Assembly: GCA_017451525.1 (NCBI GenBank)
Contig: JAFTOD010000004.1
Span: 124,001 to 188,000 of the forward strand
DNA length: 64,000 bases
From: Paludibacteraceae bacterium
GTDB taxonomy: Bacteria; Bacteroidota; Bacteroidia; Bacteroidales; Paludibacteraceae
Reading direction: 5' to 3'
Made by a program: the position numbers and the translations under genes. Each line of letters begins with the position of its first letter. The stretch's first letter is position 1. A model generated the notes under the pieces. That model did not search any database. It saw only the letters and a program-made list of their open reading frames with translations, and was not told where the DNA came from. Of this stretch, positions 52,774 through 61,700 are shown piece after piece.

Positions 52774-55700
52774 TTATTCCACGCGAACTTTTTTCACGCC
52801 GCTGCTGGTACGTATTAGATACAAACCAGCACTTGGTACTGTGAATGAAGCGATACGTGTGTGTGGCTGTTGTTCGATCAAGTGACCTACTAAGTCATAT
52901 AGAGCAATATCTTGCGCTTGAGTAGCCTCCACGGTTATTGTCCACTGTTCAACCAAAATAGTGATACCATCGTAGATATTTTCTACGCCCACTTGATTTG
53001 GTATGAATGTAGGCATTACCGTATAGTCTTTGTCCATGACAAGTACGAGTACAGAGTCGGTGTTTACCTCATCGTTAACAACCCACTGATCAAATAGGTA
53101 GTCAGTGTCTGCAATAGGTAATAAGGTGACTTCTTCGCCTTCTTGATAAGTGTAAGTACCTGCTTCCATATTTGCTTTACCATATTCACCTGGCAAGATG
53201 GTTAGCGTGTAGGTAGGAATTGGCTTGCTCACACATACTGGATATACGCTATAATCTTGTGTCATCACGAGCGTGAGCGTTTCAGTTGTGTTCTCGATAC
53301 CATTCACTACCCAGTGGTCAAATACATATCCATCGTATGGAAGTGGAGTAATAGTTACCTCTTCATTCTCTTTATAGGTATAAGAGCCTGCAGCCATGCT
53401 TGCAAGACCATTTTCACCTTCAGAGATGGTCAGCGTGTAGGTAGGAATGCGACTGAAACTAGCTGTGAGATAGTAGTCTTGGTTCATAACCAATGTGCGT
53501 TTAGCATTGGTGTCGCCATCATCCCACATCTTGAATCGGTATCCATTCTTAGGTGTAGCAACGATTTCTACAGTCTCACCATCTACGTAATCACCATTGA
53601 CTTCTTCGTTTACAGTACCAGCATTTTCATTCTCTGTGGAAATAAATAATGAGTATTTCATTACTAAAGTTACTGTTTTAGAATCTTCAATACCAATCTG
53701 TTGATCGGAGGCATTCAATGGCTTGATTGTTACGGTGTATGTTCCTAACTTCTTAGCAGTATATTTATACACTTTACTGTCATCAGTAATATCCACTTTC
53801 TCGCTGTGCTCAACTTCATTATTGCGATCGGTGATTACTACTTCGAAGCGTGTAGCAATACTCTCCCATTTAGCAGTAATTCGTTTGTTGCTGCTAGTAA
53901 CGCTCAGGTTCGTAATGTCATAGTTAGATGCGATACGTTTGAATGTAGCATGTAACTCTACATTTTGTGTCATTGTAATGTCACGTACACTATTCTTATC
54001 GCCATCGCTCCAACTTACGAACTCAAATCCTTCATTTGCTTGTGCAGTGATAGTAACTACAGAACCAGCAGCATATGATGGTTGATCTGGTGTCTTAGTT
54101 ACAGTACCACCTTCACCAGCTGTAAGGGTCAGCGTGAATTGCTCTTTTTGTTCTTCAACAAATGTAGCGTGCAATACCATATCTTGGGTCATCGTAATAC
54201 TGCGTACATTTTCAGTATTTCCGTCGCTCCATTGTACGAACTTGTAGCCTTCATTTGCGTTTGCAAAGATAGTTACTGTAGAGTTCTCCTCGTAGTATTC
54301 ATAGTTTGGATTTTTACCTACCGTACCACCTTCATTGCATGTAAGAGTCAGTGTATAGTTGTTAGTAGGAATGCTTGTACTGCGGAATGTTGCAGTCAAG
54401 TTGTAATCCTTATCCATCACGATAGTACGTTGTGCCGATGTATTACCATCGCTCCAAGTAACAAATTCATAGCCGTCATTAGCAATTGCTGCAATAACTA
54501 CTGATGTGCCATCTTCGTATGATGGTTGATCAGGTGTCTTAGTTACAGTACCACCTTCACCAGCTGTAAGGGTCAGCGTGAATTGCTCTTTCTGTTCTTC
54601 AACAAATGTAGCGTGCAATACCATATCTTGAGTAATTGTAATACTACGTACGTTTTCAGTATTTCCATCGCTCCAACGCACAAACTTGTATCCTTCATTT
54701 GCATTAGCAAATATTAATACAGTAGCATTTTCTTCGTAGTAATCTTGTTCTGGAGCACGTCCTACAGTACCGCCTTCGTCGTACGTGAGCGTGAGCGTGT
54801 AGTTATTAGCAGGAATAGTTGTGCTACGGAAAGTAGCAGTCAAGCTATAGTTCTTATCCATCACAATAGTACGTTGCGCGGAGGTATTGCCATCGCTCCA
54901 AGTAACAAATTCATAACCTTCGTTAGGTGTAGCAGTAACAATTACTTGTGTACCCGCCTCATATTGCTCTGCTTGTGGTGAAACATCTACACTACCGCCC
55001 TCTGTTGCATCAACCATGAGTGTGTAGTAAACGATAGGTTGTTCTTCCACCTCGAAGTAAGCTCGCAATTCATAATCTTGTGTCATAACAACGATTCGTT
55101 GTGCAGAAGTATCGCCATCGCTCCAACTTACGAATTTATAACCAGTATGCGCTACTGCGGTCACTGCAACTTCTGTGCCTTCATCATAACAATCATAAGA
55201 AGGATTTGCATATGCATAACCACCTTCTTCCGCGGTTACAATCAGTGTATAGCATTCGGATGTAGAAACACATTCTGTTGGGTATATGCTATATTTATTA
55301 TTCCAATCAGATTCATCTATATCACCAATCATCAAACAAATGTCACCGACAACACCCTCATAATCTACGGTTTGTTGGCTACCAACCCAATCGTTGATAG
55401 TAACATCTGTATTAACTGCCAAACAGTTGATTGTACTTTCTGTTGTAATAATAGTTGCTGTATACCAACCCTCATCATCTATGGTTGTACCTGCTAGTCC
55501 GTATTCATACACATCATCTGTCCACCACCAAATATACAATCCATTGGATATATCCATAGTACTATTCTCATCCTTCTTTACACGAATGGTGAAAGAATAT
55601 TCTTCTGTAGAAGTACTTGTGAATTCAGCAGTAAGAGAGAGGTCTTCTGTCATAACTATTGTGCGAGGGTTATCTGTGCTACCATCGCTCCATTGAGAGA

Positions 55701-58700
55701 ACTGATAGCCATCATAAGCCTCTGCAGTTAGAGCAACTTCTGTGCCTTCATCATAGCAATCTGCCTCTGGAGACACAAGCACATAACCTCCATCATTTGC
55801 AGTAACATTCAATGAGTAGCAAGGAGTTTCTGGAATAGTAATGGCAATATTCAAATAGTATGCAGGTGAGGTATAGTACATCGTATCCGCATCTACAGAA
55901 CGTATTTGGAATTGATATAAGCCAGTTTCGGTGAGTGTATCGCAATAGTGATTGGTGTTGATAAATTCACTATTCAATAATTCACCAGAATTATCATACA
56001 TCCAAACTCGATATAGAGGAGCTTCACTTACCCATGTAACATTTACGATAGAATCGTTGGTTGTGGAGTATGTCAAGTCATAAATCTCAGGATCTACACA
56101 TCCTTCTAAACTGATTGTAAATGTTTGTTGTACAGCATCACCAGCGTAATCGCCTTCGGCGGTTGAATACATCGGAATAACTTGCCAAATATATTCACCT
56201 GCATCCAAAGGATCTACATTGCTACAGTTCTTGTTAAAGTCAATTATTCCATATACTACAGTTTCCCCATTGGAGTTGAATACAGAAACCTCATAATATG
56301 GTGCATCTGATGTCCACGAAACGTGTGCAAAGCCACAGTCTGTGGTTATGACCAAATCAGAAACAGGATACGTCAATCTACTAAACTGAGCAGTAAGGGT
56401 TGTGTATTCTGTGATTGTCAAAACACGTGGGTTTTCTGTGCTACCATCGCTCCATTGAGTGAATTGATATCCTTCATAAGCCTCTGCAGTTAGAGTAACT
56501 TCTGTGCCTTCCTCATAGCAATCAGCCTCTGGAGAAATATTCACATGACCACCCTCTGTAGCATCAACAACTAATGTATAGCATGGAGTAGGAGCGTCAG
56601 TGCCTTCTGGATAGTGTTGATAGATGTATCCCTTAATCTCTGGCGTTGTACCAAGATAGTTTTGCAAATTACCATATACTACTACATTATCACCCAATGC
56701 TATTTCATGACCAGTAGTAAAGTCTGAATTGTTCAACCACTTGGTGTTGTAGCAATAGAATTGGTTGTTGGTGGTACCATCATCAGAAATATCGAAGCGT
56801 GCTCGTGTGTATAGCACAATCTCTTCAGGAGTATTTCTCATATGTGAAATTACTCCAGATACGAAGTATGGTATTGTTGTCATATCCGTATGCTCAAGAC
56901 TTTGTGTCAATTCTAACGCTTCTGCCGCAGTCAATGCAGTTACACCTATACCAGAGAAATCTTCATTATTGTACGAAGTTAACAATTCTGAAGATATAGT
57001 ACAAATATTAGCGTACGTTTTACCTGTACCGTCAGTGATATCAAAACTGAATACATAATTATCCTCATTATCGCGCATTACCGTTACCACACCACTGACA
57101 AATGAATCTGAAGTAATACCGTTGTAACTGATATTTGAATATTCTATAGAACAATCACCAGGATTGTAGGATGCTTGTACGATATATGTACCTAAGATAG
57201 AATTATCATAATCAGAATACAAATCTAATCTCAAATGGGTTTTTCCATCTTGAGAGAAGAGATGGATTTCTTTATTATTGGCACCATATCCAAGTACATA
57301 ACCATTCGTAAAGTTCAAATCATACTCCCAATTGCTATACACAATGTCAAATGATATATTTTGCCATGATGAGAATTGCGTTTGATCCTCGTTGTATCCT
57401 AGAACATAAAAACTATATCTACCCATTTCTGGAAGAGTATAAGAGTAACTATTGGTATTGATATACTCATCTGCAATGAGATTATTTTGATAGTCATACA
57501 ATTGCACGTGATATACATACGCTTCGCTATTCCAAGTCAAATTCACTGTTGTGTCATCTGTGATAGTATAGCTGAGGTCGTGTATCTCAATATCTACGCA
57601 GTTGTCAGCACTAATCGTGAATGGCGCTTGTACAGCTTCACCTGCATAATCGCCTTCTGAATTTGAATACATTGGGCGAACTTGGCAATAATAATCACCT
57701 TCTTCATATGGATTAGAATTGCTAACACCGTCTTTGTAATGGTTTGGTACAAGGTCATAAAGGACAACTGTTCCATCTATACTATACATAGTTAGTTCGT
57801 AATATGGCGCATCACCTTCCCATGAAGCATATGCTTTTCCGCAGTTGGTAGTCACTACCAAATTGGTTACAGGATAGGTCAATATTGTAAACTCTGCGGT
57901 AAGTGCAATATCCTCGGTGAGTGTCAAGATGCGTGGATTGTCGGTGTTACCATCGCTCCATTGAGTAAATACATAGCGCTCTTCTGGATATGCCTCAATA
58001 GTCACGGTATTGGTTGCGCAATCCGATGCGGTAATCTGTGCATAACCACCTTCGGTAGTTGACAGTGTAACGGTGTAGTTGCTACCTTGCAGATTCAGAT
58101 CTTGCCATACAGAGGTTGCCAAGTATGTATCAAGTGCTGTACATGGCACGAAGATTGTTGCTTCGGATTTGAATGTAGAGCTTGAAATCGTAGGTGGCGT
58201 TGTTCCTTCCATAACGATAGTAGGACAGTAATAGAACGCCCAACTTCCGATTTCTGTTACGCTTGCAGGAATTGTGACGGATGTCATTGCATAGCAGTAC
58301 TCAAATGCGCTACCATGGATAGTTGTTATACCATCGCCTAAATCTACAGAAGATAAATTATCACAGTATGCAAAAGCAGAATATCCAATAGATGTTACGC
58401 TATTAGGTATGGCAATAGTTGTTAATCCTTCGCAACCGTAGAATGCTTTATCTCCGATAGTTGTTACTGTTTCGGGGATAATCGTGGATTGGCAACCAGC
58501 AATAAGAGTATTGCTTGCTGTTTCGATGATAGCATTGCAGTTGTTGCGGCTATCGTAAGCGGTATTGCCACTCTCCACTACAATCGAATTCAGCGAGTTG
58601 CAACTTACAAAAGTTGAATATCCAATGTAACTTACGCTGGCTGGGATTGTAACTGATGATAGTGAACTACAATCAGCAAATGCATAACTGTCTATAGTAG

Positions 58701-61700
58701 TTACGTTATTACCGAAGGCTACAGCGGATAAGTTGTAGCAATATCCGAACGCATAATTTCCAACATACGTTACATTATTAGGAATAGTAATTGATGTTAA
58801 ACTTTCGCAGTCATAGAAAGTACGATCTTCAATACTTGATATATTCTCCGAGAGTGTAACGGATTCGAGTGATCGGCAATAGGCAAATGCCATACGTCCT
58901 ATGCTTGTCACGCTATTTGGAATGGTCACTGACGTCAAATATCCACATTCCTTGAATGCGTTTTCACTAATAGATGTCACGGTATAGGTTGTGCCATTAT
59001 ACGTCACTACAGTCGGAATGGATACGTTTCCAGAATAATCGGTTGCGCATTTTACTACTGTAGCTGTACCATCCTCATTGAGTACATAAGTAAGAGGATA
59101 TTCGGTGGTGTTCAATGGTGTGGTAATCGCCATGTTGTCCACTGCGATAGGCATTTCGCCAATAGAGCCATCGTTATACCATCTCAAGCAGAGGTTGTAT
59201 TCACCATCTACACCTGCTATAGCGCTGAAATATTGCCAATCGGTTTGTCCGCTCAAGTATTCGCCCAATTGGATTGCACTATTTGGGATATAGGTGCTAC
59301 CAGCAATAGGAGTGCATCCTTTAGGGAATAAATATACTTGTAAATCATCACAATAAGATTCCCCTTCACCTTTCCAATAGAATGTGATGGAATCTATTGC
59401 GGTTACTGTGACTGGTATATATGCCCAAGAGGTAGAGCTTGCATTGTTATTATAGGTGTAGTTGTTTCCGTCCGAAGTGATGTACAACGCGTTGCTACCG
59501 CTGTCCATTGAACCTGCGGCAGAGCCTATGGTCCAATAGTTGGTTTGACCATTTTGTACGAAACGCCATTGTGCATTAGCCTCTGTATCCTCAAAGTCAT
59601 GCTCCGTAGTATATTCCATTGGACTGCAAGGAATCTCGTATAGATTGTAATTGTAGTTATAGATCCAATCCTTTGCACCAATTGCTAAGCAGACATCACC
59701 CGTGATGTTAGTATAGTCTATAGTTTGCTGCCCTGTCCAATCATTAGTATTTACGGCTAAACAGTTGATAGAGCTTGCAGTAGAAGTAATGGTTGTAGTG
59801 TACCAACCATCATCTCCTAAGGTCATATTCGCTAATTGTCCTGCTTGGTCATTATACCACCACCACAAGTACAATCCATTGGAGAGATCCATATCGCTAA
59901 CATCATCTTTCTTCACGCGAATGGTGTAGTCATTTTCTACACTTTCTGCTCCTTCTACCGTGAATTCATAACGAGCATAACCATTGTTATTGACATACAG
60001 ATAGAGGTATGCTTTGTTTCCTACCACTTCTACTGCAACTGGTGCTGTACGGCAACCGTTACCTGCGCTACCCATACCATTTGCAGGTAAATACCATAGA
60101 GGTTCCATACCGCTGAATGCGCGGTCCGCATCAGCGAACTTGTAGAGTGCGAAAGAAGAAGGAACGGATGAATTAGTATAACCTGCAGCCATCAAAAGGA
60201 AGTACTCATTGCCTACTTGGAACTCAACGAGACCATTGTGACCAGTGTTCATATTGAGTATTTCTCCTTCTGCATTATTAACTGATGTACCATATGGACA
60301 ATTAATGAAGTCCTCTATTAAACGACCATCTTCATCAAACAACATTGGCAAAGTGTTGTATCCATCCACATAGAAGCGTTCTCCTTTCTCATCTAATGGG
60401 AAAATATGAGATGCTGTGTAGAAACCACTTTGAGCCCAAAACAATGTGTGGTCTGAGTCAATGTCAATAGAGCAGTCTATCTGCTCACCCTCTTGAACCA
60501 CACCATCTACAATCAACCAGCGATATACTAACCAATTGCCATAAGTAGCATCAGCAGCCATGATTACACCATCCGTGGTAATATCACCAGCTACACCAAA
60601 TGCATCGAAGCGGCAAGAAATATCTGCGTAGTCAGGGTTATCAGCCAAGCGTTCGCTAAAGAGTAAATCTGCCTCACCAGTCTCAATATCTACTACATAA
60701 ATCATGAAGTGTTCATTAGGACTAGTGATTAGAGCACCTACCAAGCAGTGACCTTCTTGGTCAAATTTGATGTCGTTGAACGGGAAAGTAACCGCACTAC
60801 TCCATGTGCCGTCTTCGTTTTCTTTTTCGAACAAATGCTCGCCAGTAATCTTAATAGAAGCCAGCATTTCGCCTGTTTCACCATCTACCACCACGATGGA
60901 TTGTGTCTCGCGGTTAATGAAATACATCTTACCATCTTTTGCCGCCATACCGCGAACGTAGCCTTCAGAACCAGGCATATTATCCGCGAAATTACCCTCT
61001 ATATTGGAGATGACCCAATTGTTCGTTAAAGTGTATTTTCCATCATAACGAGCAGGATATTCATATTGGTCTTTTTTTGCAGTACTTACCTTTTCAATGC
61101 CAGCTACATCACCAACGAATTCAAATGTACCATTGTGTAAAGAAGCTACGGCAGTAATAGACACTTTTGTACCTACAGGGAATGTTGATTGGTCTGGCAT
61201 CATATAGTAGCCCTGCACTTTGTTCGCTCCATCTATATCAGCAATAAATATATCACCATAAGAGTCGTATTCAGCGACATAAACACCCAGCACTGACACG
61301 CGTTGACCGAAGTATTTTAATGGGTCAGCAAGCAATTCTGCCAATGTAGAAACTATCGGAGTGGCAAATTCTGCTGATTCTGCAGATTCAATCACAGCCC
61401 CCGATAATGTAGGTTTTCCATACAATGAACCACGTGTACCCTTGGCAACAATCTTGGTGCCAACTTCAGGCTTTGTTCCGCTGCAAGATAGATGGAATCC
61501 TCCAGTAGCATCTTGAATAAACACATCAGTACCGCGTACCCAGTTGACTACACCAGAAATCTTAGTTTCTACGCCATCTTCCATTGCCCAAACCTCAGCA
61601 ATCGTTGGGATGTACTCTACCCATTTTGCGTAAAGCGTGCCAGTGGTTTCTGCATTTACGGTAGTCACTTTCTCGCCAGAGAAGTCAGCAGTTGCATACC

